Positions 1 to 11,095 of a stretch of DNA of 64,000 bases are shown here, in pieces. The notes beneath the pieces were generated by a model, which saw only the letters and a program-made list of their open reading frames with translations, searched no databases and was not told the origin of the DNA. This DNA is from Ochotona curzoniae (taxonomy: Eukaryota > Chordata > Mammalia > Lagomorpha > Ochotonidae). A program made the position numbers and the translations under genes. Location: contig NW_024466512.1 of assembly GCF_017591425.1 (NCBI RefSeq), forward strand, positions 15,999,001-16,063,000. The letters are read 5' to 3'. The number at the start of each line of letters is the position of its first letter. Position 1 is the first letter of the stretch.

Positions 1-116
1 TAAAGTAGAAATAACCATCAGACTGTTCAGGTTGTGGTGAAGTTGTTCTTACAATGTAGTGCTATTGTTGAGGCAGAAGCTAGGAAATGGTCATTTTATT
101 TCTCACCTGTACTAAT

Positions 117-215
117 ATCATTATAGATGAGAGATCATCTATAGATCATTATAGATCATTATAGATCATGATCATTATAGATCATCATTATAGATGATCA
201 TCATTATAGATGATT
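117..215. repeat. AT-rich minisatellite, ATCATTATAG-type units
   Basis: About 100 bp built from short units related to ATAGATCATT and ATCATCATTATAG, with repeated GATC. The first part has regular 10-bp spacing and later units are interspersed with ATGATC. Units occur in both orientations (ATCATCTATAG and ATAGATGATC), so the tract can fold on itself. No coding potential. Array edges are approximate. Confidence 0.75.
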
Positions 216-559
216 TGGGAACATTAAGGAAAAGTGGCTTCAGAGAGCTTGTGAGTCACTTGTGGCTGAGCTGGCCTTTGGGAACGGATCCCCTGGTTCT
301 CAAGCGTTACATCTGACATCAGTAGTGGTTTTCACAATGAAGTACAATGCTAGTGATAGTCAAAGATGCCTTTAACACGTGTTATGTAGAACTTTTACTT
401 ATTCTAAACAGTTTTTCTCTTCCTGCTTACCCATAAGTGAGAAATGATACATTTTCTATCATGACCTAGAAAATATTCTCTTTTTCTTCCAGGTATCTTG
501 TCCCATTCCATGAAATATGTTTCAGTGCTATGGTTTGTTTCTTCTTTTCTTTTCTTTGC
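216..559. other. no feature seen
   Basis: Unique-looking AT-rich sequence between the minisatellite and a SINE fragment. I see no exon, RNA gene or repeat. Confidence 0.5.
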
Positions 560-710
560 AAGATTTATTTATTTTTACTGGAAGGGCAGATTTATAGAGA
601 GAAGGAAAAACAGAAAAATCTTCTGTCTGCTGGCTTACTTCCCAGCTGGCCACAATGGCCTGAGATGACTTGATCCAAAGCCAGGAGTCAGGAGCTGCTT
701 TTGGTTCTCC
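560..710 (-). mobile_element. CSINE, 3' half only, antisense
   Basis: Read on the minus strand this is the tail half of a lagomorph C-repeat SINE. It shows the SINE body words GGCTCCTGACTCCTGGC-like and TGGCCATTGTGGCC-like, then the GA-rich stretch, then the AATAAATC tail. The tRNA-derived head is missing, so the copy is 5' truncated or its head has decayed. No target duplication is visible. Confidence 0.7.
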
Positions 711-1304
711 CACTCAATGCTGTGGTACTTAACTTGAAATAAAGTTATAGGAGGCAGGGTTGGATACAGTAAGTTTTAGTTGTCTCCAAACATAAATGTA
801 ACATCATTTCACCCCTGTTGTTAACTCGTCCATTGGACCCACAGTCACCAGCAAAATATACCATTTTATGAGAACAGTGAGTACAATTTCTTCCAGAAAA
901 ACACACCCTTTCACAGAAGCATTGAAGGAGATAGGTAAAAGGATGATTCTTGGTGGAACTTCAAAAGATTAATTTGGTTTCAATTATCTGCGCTTGCAAG
1001 ATAGACATGGGAAAACATATGATTGCTCTATTGAAGTGAAGAAAAAACACTTAAACACACATAATTCTTCCCACCCTGGAGGAGCACAAACAGTAAAAGT
1101 GATCATATTTTGCTTGTAGATGAGTTTAACATAAAATCTGCAGGAATAGACTTCCCATCTTTTCCTGTCCCCCATCATCCTTCCTAAATTATGTAACTAA
1201 TAGCTTGATTTGAAGAGTTTTTCTTTAAAAAATTCTAGTTTTTAAACCTTTGCCGAATTAGTTTATATATCTTTAAGAAAAAAAAGGTTAGAAAATTATA
1301 TCTA
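711..1304. other. no feature seen
   Basis: AT-rich sequence without a recognisable gene or repeat. Short open frames here lack any coding signature. Confidence 0.5.
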
Positions 1305-2515
1305 ACACTCACTGGCAAGTTTGAGAACCAGACAGGGTGCAGGACAGGCTGGGTCAGGCTACAACACCAACTGGTTCACCAGGACTGGGGACTGGCTGGT
1401 CTGGCCAGGGTGGCAGCAACCATCAGCATGAGCTAGAATGGGCAGACTGGACTGGGCCAGCCTATAGCACCTATTGGTAAATGCCAAGGAGAGGCAGGGA
1501 ATGCCAAAGTGGACTGCAGTACCCACCAGAACACATGAGACTTGGGGTGGTAGGGTGTGAGCCCACTGAATGCCCATTGAAATATAAGAAAGTTGAATGG
1601 AATGTGGAACAGACTGGACCAGTCTGCTGTATGTATTGACAAGCATAGGAACCAGGGCTTGGGCAGGCCTAGTGGCTTATTGGAGATCATCCTACTAGGC
1701 TGCAGTTCCCACTGGTATACATAAGGGCCGAGTGTGTGGTGGGCAGCATGCATTGGTTTTCGTAAGAGATGGGGCCAGATACAGAACTGACCCAGCAATT
1801 TCAACTACCAGTGTGTGCATAGGCTGATAGTGAGTGATGGGCTGAGACAGATCCCATACTGACAAACACAAAGTCAGGTCTGGGATAACTTCAGATGAAG
1901 TTTCTTTGGGAATCCCCCCAACTGAACCATTAGACTCAGAACTCAACCACAGGGAAAATTATTGGATCTGTGGCCTGACCACATGGGCATGTGTCAGAAC
2001 TGGATCTCCTCAGTGGTTTTGACGGAGCAGTTGACAGCATACCCAGATGCATATGGAAGATATAGAAGTCCATTGGATCCTGCAGAGGATGTCTGGTACT
2101 ATAGCAGAGGAAGGAGGACAGAACAAATCAGTCACCTACCCTAGCCAAGCGTTGACAGCAAGTATCTGGGCAAATGGAGACTCTAAGGTAGACTATGTCA
2201 GCCAGTGGACTTTGGAAGGATTTCCTCTTGCTTCAGTCGGCGAGATCGATAGCATTTCAGAATTTTCAAAACCTCTTCAGCAGAACCCTCCGAGCGTGCT
2301 CCACATCAGGGACCCTGGGATAATGTTGGGTAGCCATTCCCCATCTCTGGATGCTTAAGGTGGTTAGGAGGCTGGGTGTGGCTTCGCCCATTATTTACCC
2401 TCCTTTTCCCAGACACAGGAAGAAGAAAAATAAAATTTGGAAACAATGGTCTCACCCACTCTCTCTTAATCCATACCTTTCCCACCCTAATGAACTACAT
2501 AAAATTAAAGAAAAG
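1305..2515 (+). mobile_element. L1-derived non-coding repeat, copy A
   Basis: A 1.2-kb relatively GC-rich block whose central and 3' parts align by eye with the reverse complement of 59965-60665. Shared words include CAGAACTGACCCAGCAATT and CAGATGAAGTTTCTTTGG. The segment about 2045-2280 also matches the reverse complement of 37265-37503. The 5' part holds imperfect internal repeats starting near 1345, 1448 and 1606 (GACTGGRCCAG-like). It ends in an A-rich stretch with AATAAAAT near 2430. No ORF is maintained. I infer a lagomorph LINE-1 untranslated region or a non-autonomous derivative. The sharing between copies is seen directly; the L1 assignment is inference. Confidence 0.65.
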
Positions 2516-4718
2516 TCGATTCAGATTTTGCTGACTTCGAATTTAGGTAATTTAGACTAGTTGCCTGATCTAACTTTGGCAAGTTATGTAAAATTTAAAG
2601 CATTATTTATTTTTACATCTGTGATAAGTGTTAAATCTCATATAATGTTTGTATGTGAATGTATTGTTTTACTGCAGATAAAACAGCATTGGAATTAAAT
2701 TTAAAAATAGGCAAATACTAGAGTGAAAATTTGTCTGATTTCATGTACTGTGGAAACATTTTTACATATCCCAGTTGCAATTATACTAAAATGATATTTT
2801 TATCATTAATTCACTAAGCATTTTTGTATAACACGTAGTTGATCAGATTCAAATTAGTATGCCTTTGAAATATATCTTGTAATTTTCACCTTTCACAAAG
2901 ATACAATGATCATCACTCACTTAATGCAAATGTCTAAGTTCTGGTGATCAATTTCTGTGACTTACACATAAGTTTCAAATTGGCAAATCTAGGTTAAATC
3001 ACAAACTTCAATTGTCTTATAGAAAGAATATTCAGTATGTAAATGTTCTGTGCTTTCTGTTTCTCGGGATTTGTTAAAGCAGAGAAGAACAGGGTGAGGT
3101 ATTTGCATCCTGTCTCTTAAGCTCATTATCAGCAAAGCATTTCAAGGGCACTTAATGCTGTCACATATTTTAAAAACACTTGAGATCTTTTTATATATTA
3201 CTTGGAATCGTGAATTTTTTCCCTATTGTATTATTCAGTGTGTGCCTCTGGAATCGGTAATCTTGTTGTTCATTTTACTTGCTTGTTAGGGGCTCTCTCT
3301 GTGCTTTGTAAATGTAATGCTAAATTTGTCATTCAAGGTTTCTACCTAAGCATGATTGCCAAGATTGTATTCAGTCTTGCATGCAAGATACATGGACAGG
3401 GGAAAGAAAGTCCCTGATTATCCATGCAGTAGTCCACAGTTCATTCAAATTTAGAGGATAACATGGAGTATATGCATATAGTAATTAGTAAATAAAAGTA
3501 GGGACTAATCAAAGAATATTGTGTATGAATCCTGTTGTCAGTGAAAGGAAGAAATATTTCACCAGAGTATATAGTACCTGGTAGGCTTCTTGGAACTGTG
3601 TTCTTAAGAGTGGAAATCCCAAGTTCGTCAGTGATGTAAAGTTTCCCACGTAACATGGCTGTTGAGAAAACTCTGCAATCCACAAAATATCAACTGTACC
3701 TCAAAGAATAGCCTTTATGTCTTAGGGCCGTTATAGGAAAAAAGATTAAGGACCCAGATGATCAGTTGGTGACTTCATTTTTGCTTCTCCTTGCATATAG
3801 ATAACAAGTATATGCATCTAATGTATCTCCTTAACCAATAACCAAGACCTTGGCTGTGGGCAGCTATCCTTCTTCATTTTTTAATGTAGTTGTTGATCAT
3901 GCATAACTGTATCTTATTTAAACTTGTTTCAAAGCATGCACTCACTCTTCAGGAAAGTATAATACCCAGAGCCAAATAGAAGCTTGCAAATCAGCCAGTA
4001 CTGACTGCTTCCAGGTTCAAATCCTCAATGTGATTGGTTGAATACATTTTAAGGTTAATTTTTTAACCAGGCTGATTATTTCAGTTTATGGACCAAAAGA
4101 GACATACTTTTGAGACATGGGATTACATGTACAAAATTGTTGGTGTTTTTGACTGGCTGTTAAAGAAGATACTTGCCTTTTGATTTTGTTATTTAGCAGA
4201 CACACTCAGCTTTGTGTAACTAACTGAACTTATCTGTTTTATGTAATTTTAATTGATGTGTATTGCATCTGGCAAAATAAAAGGCATTCCCACCCCTTTG
4301 GATGCTTTCTTTCCCTACATCTCGATGCTGATTCCTTTGTCCAGTTGCTAAATAGTCTTTTTCATATGACCTGAGTCCCCTGGACATAAATGGTACACAG
4401 AGTGGGCACTATGTCCATTTAGCCTGGGATAGATCTGTAAGTCTCTCATCCAGTGATTAAGTAGGTCTTCCTCTGGCACTGAGACTGTTACAAAATTTTA
4501 GAGCTCCTTATGGTCCCAGCTTATGCGGAATATGTTCCTCTGCAATAAGAGGAGAGAATGACGTGGATACAGAGAAAAACAAAAAGGAGACACAGGAGAG
4601 CATCTTTCTGGGCTTGAGGTTTCTGAGATTCAATGATTTCTACACTTGGGTTCATGATATATGCATGTATCCCACACGTGTCTCTGCTTAACAAAATTGA
4701 AATGTTCTATTCACTTAT
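2516..4718. other. unique AT-rich sequence, no gene seen
   Basis: About 2.2 kb of AT-rich DNA. I find no supported exon, RNA gene or mobile element. The frames at 3226-3417 and 3441-3683 are short and unremarkable. Confidence 0.5.
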
Positions 4719-5070
4719 AAAGTTATTATTAGGGCCTGGCATGATACCTTAATGACCAAAGTCCTTGCCTTCCTCACACCAGGACTTCATAGGGGTACAG
4801 GTTCTAAGCCTGGCAGCCCCGCTTTCCATCTAGCTCCTTGCTTGTGGCCTGGGAAAGCAATCGAGGATGGTCCAAAGCCTTGGGACCCTGCACCCACGTG
4901 GGAGACCCGGAAGAGGATCTGGGCTCCTGGTTTTGGATCGGCACAGCTCTGGCCCTTGCAGTCTGTTTGGGAGTGAATCATCAGATGGAAGATCTTCCTC
5001 TCTGTGTCTCCTCCTCTCTGTATATCTGACTTTGCAATAAAAATAAATTCTTTTTAAAAAGTTATTATTA
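4719..5070 (+). mobile_element. young CSINE with 13-bp target site duplication
   Basis: Near full-length lagomorph C-repeat, element about 4732-5057. It has a GGGCCTGGC head, a B-box-like GGTTCTAA near 4800, then the body words GGCCTGGGAAAGCA, CCAAAGCCTTGGGACCC and GGAGACCCGGAAGAGG. The 3' end has GAAGATCTTCCTCTCTG and an A-rich tail with AATAAAAATAAA. The direct repeat AAAGTTATTATTA at 4719-4731 and 5058-5070 is perfect, the signature of L1-type target-primed insertion. It is non-coding; open frames across it are incidental. Confidence 0.93.
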
Positions 5071-5200
5071 AATGTTAACAAGTTAATGGATGATTTTTAC
5101 ACTTGAGTTCATGGTCTCTGCTGTTTGTACTTTTCAGTAGATTAGGACATGGCTACTCCTCTAGCCTGATTCAGGTCAGTGGGTTCAGGGATTCAGGGAG

Positions 5201-5231
5201 TGTGTGTGTGTATGTGTGTGTGTGTGTGTGT
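5201..5231. repeat. (TG)n microsatellite
   Basis: Fifteen or so TG dinucleotides with one TA interruption, followed by a G7 run. It sits just outside the A-rich end of the next antisense SINE. Confidence 0.95.
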
Positions 5232-5260
5232 TGGGGGGGTGAGTGGGTATATGTGTGTTT

Positions 5261-5750
5261 AAAGATGTGTTGATTTGTTTGAAGGACATTTACAGAGAGA
5301 AGGTAAGCCAGGCCGAGAAATGGAGAGAGAGAGAGACTGAGAGACAGAGAAGGAGACTGATACTGACATTGACTGAGGGAGGGAGGCAGGAAGAGAAGGG
5401 AAGGTGGATGCTAGCAGGGAGCTGGATTGGAAACAGTACGATGAGACTTGAACTGGTGCTCCAGTGTGGAACGTGCAGGGCCCAAGGGGAGGCTTTCTTG
5501 TATCCACTTGTTTACTCTCCAGGGCTGGAACAAGCTGAATTTGGGAGCAAGAAGCATCAGTCTAGGTTTTCCATGAGTGCCAGTTCCCAAGCTCTTGGGC
5601 TATTTCCTGTTGCTTTCTCAGGAACATTAGCAGGGCACTGGATGCAAAGTGCAGCTGCTGGGACTTGAACTGGCACTCATTCGGGATGCTGGCATGTCAG
5701 GCAGTAACTTAAACCTCTTTACCTCCAAGTAGCATCTTAACTATTATATC
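5261..5750 (-). mobile_element. two overlapping decayed CSINEs, antisense
   Basis: Minus-strand SINE sequence that appears twice. About 5261-5500 carries tail, GA-rich part and head, with part of the body missing. About 5500-5750 carries body and head (AGCAGGGCACTGGATG, GGACTTGAACTGGCACTC). The segment GCAGGGAGCTGGATTGGAAA onward is very similar to 6910-7000, so both belong to one older subfamily. Either one copy inserted into another or a local rearrangement occurred. The 141-codon frame on the plus strand here is incidental. Confidence 0.7.
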
Positions 5751-6642
5751 AAGTCAGTGCATTTTGATCTAAGATGTACATTTCTCTTACTCCTGAAGGA
5801 AATGCATCTCCAGGAAGAGTACAGTACAGTAGCTGTACTTTGGCTACTCCTTCACAAGAGATACAAGATAGCAATGTGACAGGAGGCTCAGAAAAGTACC
5901 ATCTGTAGTTTAGGTATGCAGGTTGCCTGAAGCTTTAAAAATGCTACTTACTAAAGATGCAGAGTAAATCCAAGATTCGTGTGTGTGTATTTAAAAAATG
6001 CTTTCTAACTGCTGGATAATTTGAATTACTTTCAAGAAAGTTTTATTCCTGTTCAATATTAGTCTGCTGCTTACAAAATGTTGCTCCATAGGAAGCCATG
6101 GTTAACATCTGTAGGAGGGAAGAGCATTTGGTAAATTGATGAATTTAGAGAAAATTTTATTAAGTTGATGAATTCTATTCTGCTTTGGATTACAGGAGCA
6201 CTGTGGAAGCTAATTCATCTTAGTTTTGGATTAATCATAGAAACATAACCTAAGTAGGCTCCTGCTGTGAAATGAAAAAAGTATCTGAAGTTAAAATACA
6301 GATGGAGACAATCAACATTTCCAACTCAATATTGTGCACAAGATTTAATTAATGCAAACCGTGTTACTGAGATTACGTGACTGGCTTTGATGGATTGTCC
6401 TGTGACAGCTGCACTTGCTCATAGTTTTCTCTGTTCGTTGGGCAAGCCACGAATTCCTTTTGTGACACATGTGTTTGAAGATGATGCTGAGGCAATGTGA
6501 GGATATAACACGGGGTTCACTTGTTTGCTCTGTTTTGTTGTCTTGTCACTATCCTGCTCTGTAATCAGAGATCCTGTTTTAGGATCCATGGCTATAGCTA
6601 ATGGTTATAGCTAATGGTGACACTTGGATCAATGTTTGTTCA
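5751..6642. other. unique sequence, small tandem duplication
   Basis: AT-rich DNA without a gene. It holds a two-copy 13-bp repeat (GGCTATAGCTAAT / GGTTATAGCTAAT) near 6590-6616. Nothing else recognised. Confidence 0.5.
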
Positions 6643-7018
6643 GGGTTTGTTTATTTGAAAGGGAGAGTGACACAAGGATGGTAGAAGAAAGAAAGGAGGG
6701 AGGGAGGGAGAGAGAGAGACAGACGACAGACAGACAGACACAGAGAAAACTGAGGTTTTCTAACTTTTGATTCACCCTCCCCCGCAAAGTGCTGCATGGG
6801 GCTGGACCAGTTCAAAATCAGGAGTCAAGAACCCCGTCTAGGTTTCCCACAAGGGTGACAAGGGCCCAAGTATGTCAACCATCTTGTGTTGTCTTTGCAG
6901 GTATGCTAGTAGGGAGCTGGATTGGAAACAGAGCAGATGAGACTTGAACTGGTGCTCCAGTATGGAATGTTAGTGTTCGAAGGGGAGGCTTAACCTGTTG
7001 TACAGCAATGCTGTCCTG
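6643..7018 (-). mobile_element. old CSINE with expanded GA/GACA tract, antisense
   Basis: Begins with TTTGTTTATTTGAAAGG, the complement of a SINE A-rich tail. A purine tract with (GAGG), (GA) and (GACA) runs follows at about 6685-6745. Then come the SINE body and a head with GACTTGAACTGGTGCTCC. The simple repeat lies where CSINEs carry CAGAGAGAG, so it probably grew from the element itself. Diverged, without a visible target duplication. Confidence 0.75.
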
Positions 7019-7019
7019 A

Positions 7020-7395
7020 GTTATTTGAAAAATTTTTCATTCACTTCTTTGCAAGACTGAATGATATGGAGAGGAAGGAGAAGAGGGAAAAGTAGAAGAG
7101 ATGTGGGGAGCCGATGGAGAGGAGCAGAGAGGGAGAAATGGATTGCTTTTCCCATCTGTTAATTCACTGCACAAATGGCTGTGCAGGTTAGGAATTGGCC
7201 AGGCCAAAGCCTGGAGGCAGGGGCCAGGAATTTTATCCAGGTCTCTCACATGGATCTCTCTCCAGGTCTCTCAACTGGAACTCAAGCATTTGTGACTCCC
7301 ATATTAACATGAGGCTGGTTTAGAAAAAGACCTGCTGGCGCAGGAATTTGGGGTGTGGACATTTTAAGCAGTGGTGGTGATTTGACCTGCTGTGA
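7020..7395 (-). mobile_element. old CSINE, antisense
   Basis: A second decayed antisense C-repeat directly beside the previous one. It shows a tail remnant, a GA-rich part near 7070-7135, the body (AATTGGCCAGGCCAAAGCC, CAGGAATTTTATCCAGGTCTC) and a weak head near 7310-7395. A short duplication of CCAGGTCTCTCA appears near 7240-7275. Confidence 0.6.
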
Positions 7396-8312
7396 GGTTT
7401 GTACCTAAGAATGTTCAGACTGGATAGGCTCAAACATTTTATTTTTCTATTACTCTGACAAGTGTGTACATCTTCCTTCATGCTTGTGCATTGATATTTT
7501 AGCATCATGACATAGTTCAGAAATTCTTTCTTATTTGCTGCTCACAACCCAGGGGCATGGATTGAAAATCAGTGGGGAATAAACTACGCTGCACGGCATG
7601 GTGACTTGTGTAACCAACCAAGTGTTCACTTTTGACTAGGTCGAAGGAGGCTTAGGTCAAACTCTAGTCCAGAAGGTATGTCAGCAAACTGATAATTACT
7701 TAAGAATATAATTGAGTATTAAGAGTGAATTGTGTTTCATGAATTAGATCTTTGTATTCTTTATCCCTTTTGGTCAATGGATGGCTCAATGACTACATAG
7801 TGTTCCTGACATCACTCTTTTATTATCATATCTTGTGGTCAGAAGCACAAATGTGAATCTAACAGATAGGACCTGTCCACTTCAAAGAATTCTTGTTAAA
7901 AGAGTTAAAAAATTAAAAGAACTAAAAGGTGAAAATTTTGTCGCACATTATTTGGTGGTAACATAACTACAAAGGTCCTAGGAGTACCATAATTTTGTCC
8001 AAGGTGGTTGACTTTACCCAGATGTAGCTAAGGAACAGAAAATCTAGTTTCCCTTGCTTTTTTCCTCCCCAAATTTTGTATTATTAACATTCCTTCGACA
8101 TCCTCTTGGCCTAAAGGGTTACTGGTCTCTCATGAGTACTTGATAGGGTCTGTGTTCTGGCCTATCATGTGACCTCCGTATCAGTGCCTTAGCTTCAGAA
8201 AGAAATGCCAGAGAGAAAAGCGTTAGAGCTTCTGAATGTGCATGTTCGGTTTGCTGCATTACGTTGGGGTACCAGAGCTCCTGTGTGCTTCTTATCATCT
8301 TCTCTGCCTATT
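7396..8312. other. unique sequence, nothing recognised
   Basis: AT-rich DNA between a SINE and an LTR. No exon or repeat supported. Confidence 0.5.
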
Positions 8313-8717
8313 TGTCGTAGTCTGCTTGGGCTGACAAAACAAAACCACACAAAGTAAGTGCACTGCTTAACCAACAGACATTTATTTGTAACAGTTCTTG
8401 AGGTTGGGAAGTCCACAGTCAGGATCCCAGGACAGAAGGTTTTAGTCTGAAGCTATTCTCTTGGCCTGTAGGCAGTTGCCCTTCCTCTGTATGCTAGCGT
8501 GGCCTGTGCTTTGTGCAAGTATGAAGTAGGGGAATAAAGACATGTTTCTGGTGTCTTATAAAGGCACCAAACCCAATTTATGGGACTCCACCTTAATGGC
8601 TTTAATTCTATTACCCTTCTACCACCCTCTTTCCAAATGTCATCACACTGAGGGTGGGAACTCAAACTGTATTTGTTAAGGGGACACAAACATTCAGACT
8701 GTGGACAGGATGTAACA
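8313..8717 (-). mobile_element. MLT1-type solitary LTR (ERVL-MaLR), antisense
   Basis: The minus strand reads as a mammalian MaLR LTR. It starts TGT near 8717, followed by the typical CTGAATGTTTGTGTCCCC. The family landmarks for a GGAGTCCC-like block and a TTATAAGACACCAG segment follow, and then GAACTGTTACAAATAAATGT. It ends GACTACGACA near 8313. Length of about 405 bp fits the family. No internal viral genes flank it, so it is a solo LTR. It is old and diverged, and no clean 5-bp duplication was found. Confidence 0.85.
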
Positions 8718-9264
8718 GCTGTTGCATTTAAAAGTCATCTGCTACATATTGAACTTTTTTGTAAAATCCTGTGAGTCTGAAATGGAGAAATCTAGTGAAA
8801 AATCAGATTCTTATCAGTAAAGGTTGATAACTTGTCCTGCCTCCAAAAAACAAAACTCTTGCAAATAACCCCGAAACTTCATGATGTGATGGTTCAGGCG
8901 GAGGCTGGTGAATGTTTTAATTGCTTCACATGTCACTTCTTCCTCCCTGAGTGCCCTTCTTTCTGTCCCATTCTCCTCCTCTTATCTCCCATGCGCCTGG
9001 CACGCTCTTCTTATACCTTATTGCTGATTTGATTTACATGCTATTCTCTAGGGTGTAATGGCTGTTTGCATTCTGAATAGGAATTCTTCTTGACCTACTA
9101 CTAACTGCTGCTATCCACTTGCAGTAGAAGAAGGTGCTGTGGCTTCATTGATAAACTTGCCCCAAGGACCTCTTTCCCTCTCAAAGTTACTTCTCTGTAT
9201 GTGTTTAGCTCAGAGAGTTACTTTCTCTGTAGCAAGCCCACAAGAGATTTGTTTGCCGGATCAC
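8718..9264. other. unique sequence, nothing recognised
   Basis: Pyrimidine-rich stretch near 8935-8995 without splice-like or coding structure that I trust. Otherwise featureless. Confidence 0.45.
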
Positions 9265-9690
9265 CCTTCTTTTTTCTTTTATTGTTGTCATTATCATGTA
9301 ATGTTACAGTTCCAGAGGCTCTGGACCCTCTCTGCAAATCCCCTTCCCTACCACAGATTACCCCTATATTTCTGTAATAGTATAGTCGTTTATAAACAGT
9401 CATAAGCCCATCAATCTGCTATTTAAGTGTATCTGGACATTGTAGGCATGAACAATGGCAGAGAGTCCAGCATTCTATTGTCAAGAGATATTTAATAGTT
9501 TCATTGGGAGTCCGTCTTTGATCTAGAAGTAGGGATATCTACTGCATTGCATCCTTACATCTGGACATGATAGTCTCAAACAGTTATTATTCATTTCCTT
9601 AAATGAAAGCCACAGAACAACATCAACATCAGCAACAGAAAGAAAAACAGAAATATACAATGCAATGAAGTTAAATAATATGCTACTGAA
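9265..9690 (-). mobile_element. lagomorph L1 3'-end repeat, antisense (copy D)
   Basis: Shares long words with 13190-13560 and 36850-37260: GGACAATGGCAGAGAGTCC (here GAACAATGGCAGAGAGTCC), TATTGTCAAGA, CATCTGGACATGATAGTCTC and TTAAATGAAAGCCACA. Its low-coordinate end is T-rich (CTTCTTTTTTCTTTTATTG), the complement of a poly(A) tail. It therefore looks like a 5'-truncated antisense LINE insertion consisting only of 3' UTR. Family naming is inference; the three-copy repeat is seen directly. Confidence 0.7.
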
Positions 9691-9769
9691 TGACAAATGT
9701 GTCACTATGTGACCTGTGGAGTCAGTAAATAATATGAGAAAAAGTCTGTTTTAAAGAAATGAAAATAAA

Positions 9770-10346
9770 AATAAAGACATCAAAATCCATGAGATTTATT
9801 GTTGATATGTGTCTCCTATAGGCAACAGATAGTTTTTGTTTTTTAATCTCAATTTACTAATCTATGACATTTTTTGGTGAGTTCAATCCATTTACATTCA
9901 GGGTTAGTATGAATAGCTGATAATTTGGTCATGTTATCTTATCAATGGGTTGTTCATTGTTTGGTGTAGTCTTTGTGTTGTTATTTTACTGGGACATTCT
10001 TCACATTTGCCTTTGGTTTTGGTGGGTGTTATTTTTTTTTCTCTGTCCAGAGAACATCTATAAGTATCATTTGTAGGGTAGGTTTTGAAGAGGCATATTC
10101 TTTGCATTTTTCTTTACTGTGGAAGAATTGTATTTCCTTTTCAAAAACAAAAATGCTTTGTTGGGTACATTATTCTGGGCTAACAAATTTTTGCTTTTAG
10201 AATCTGGACTATGTCATTCCATTCTCTTCTGGCCTGTAGATTTTCCTGTGAGAGGTCAGATGTGAGTCTGATTGCCATTCCTCAGTATGTGGATTGATTT
10301 TTTTTCATACTTTTTTTTCATATTTTTTCATATTTTTTTTCATATC
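9770..10346 (-). pseudogene. decayed L1 ORF1 C-terminus and ORF2 start
   Basis: On the minus strand about 10280-10140 translates, with an in-frame stop, to a peptide containing IRLTSDL, LQARREWND and PRIMYP. This is the characteristic C-terminal RNA-binding part of L1 ORF1. Near 10110-10050 the end of ORF1 continues in a damaged frame. At about 9910-9880 the minus strand reads ILTLNVNGLNSP, the N-terminus of the L1 ORF2 endonuclease. The order ORF1 then ORF2 is that of a LINE-1. Stops and frameshifts make it inactive. Confidence 0.85.
10297..10346. repeat. short tandem array of T8CATA units
   Basis: Four units of about 12 bp, each a run of six to nine T followed by CATA or CATAC. It lies at the 5' side of the antisense L1 fragment and probably expanded by slippage. 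Confidence 0.85.
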
Positions 10347-10814
10347 TTGATTCCTGCATCTAATGGCCCATCAAATTGTATCAGTTGTAGATTCTAATGG
10401 TGCTCACTCTCCCTACTCCCTTACCTGCTCCATTATTCAGCAACTCTATCTTCCATCCTAGGCTTGAGTTCTCAGCTGTGTTGCTCTAGCTACATGCCTA
10501 GTCTGGAAATCTTTCCTAGATTCTTGATGGATCTCTAATTTCTCTCTTTTTTTTGTTTATGCCCTAGTAATTTGTAATGCTTTTTGTTAATTTATCTGGA
10601 CTTGCGTTGGCTACTTGAAGAACTATGCCGTGAGCATCACTGAATACTGTTAGATGCTAGCAAACCATCACCCATGTTTCAGGCAGATACTGGAGAAGGA
10701 CACTGATGGATAGAGGAGTGCTTGCATGTTTCTTATTTTAAAGAAGTCTAGAAAATTGATTCTTAAACCAGTTACTATTCACATCTCTCTCTAAAAACCT
10801 GCTTTTCAGGAAGC

Positions 10815-11095
10815 AATTAAAAAATTAAATGTGTTTAGTTAAAATGCACAGGGCAAGAGAGACATCTCACATCGGCAGCTTCGTTCCTCAAATACGTCAA
10901 CAGTCGGGGCTGAATCAAGACAAAAGCAGGTGTTGCGGACTGTCCAGGCATCGCCTGTGGATGGCAGCGGATCAGACATTCATGCCCTCAGTTGTTGGCT
11001 GTCAGGGTGCACATTTGCAGAGCCCTGGAATCAGGAGTGTGGGTGTGCTAAGTGAAGTCTTAATCGTCATGCCAAGTGCCTGCCACGGAAATAAT
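10815..11095 (-). mobile_element. old CSINE (rabbit-like form), antisense
   Basis: The minus strand begins near 11095 with ATTTCCGTGGCAGGCACTTGGCATG and a head containing TTAAGACTTCACTTAGCAC. The body CAAATGTGCACCCTGACAGCCAAC follows, then a tail part with GAGATGTCTCTCTTGCCC. This is the older lagomorph C-repeat layout. It interrupts the antisense L1 3' region that continues on its high side. A 139-codon plus-strand frame here is antisense to this SINE and the L1, not a gene. Confidence 0.75.

Noticed and set aside
117..215. CRISPR-like array
   Set aside because: Units are only about 10 bp, adjacent without spacers, and the genome is mammalian.
1433..1804. 123-codon open frame on the minus strand
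   Set aside because: It is antisense to the L1-derived non-coding repeat; the frame is not kept in copy B.
4732..5057. functional tRNA gene in the CSINE head
   Set aside because: The head keeps only A/B-box resemblance; a full cloverleaf and anticodon arm are not present.
5243..5668. 141-codon open frame on the plus strand
   Set aside because: It is antisense to two decayed CSINEs and their GA-rich tract.
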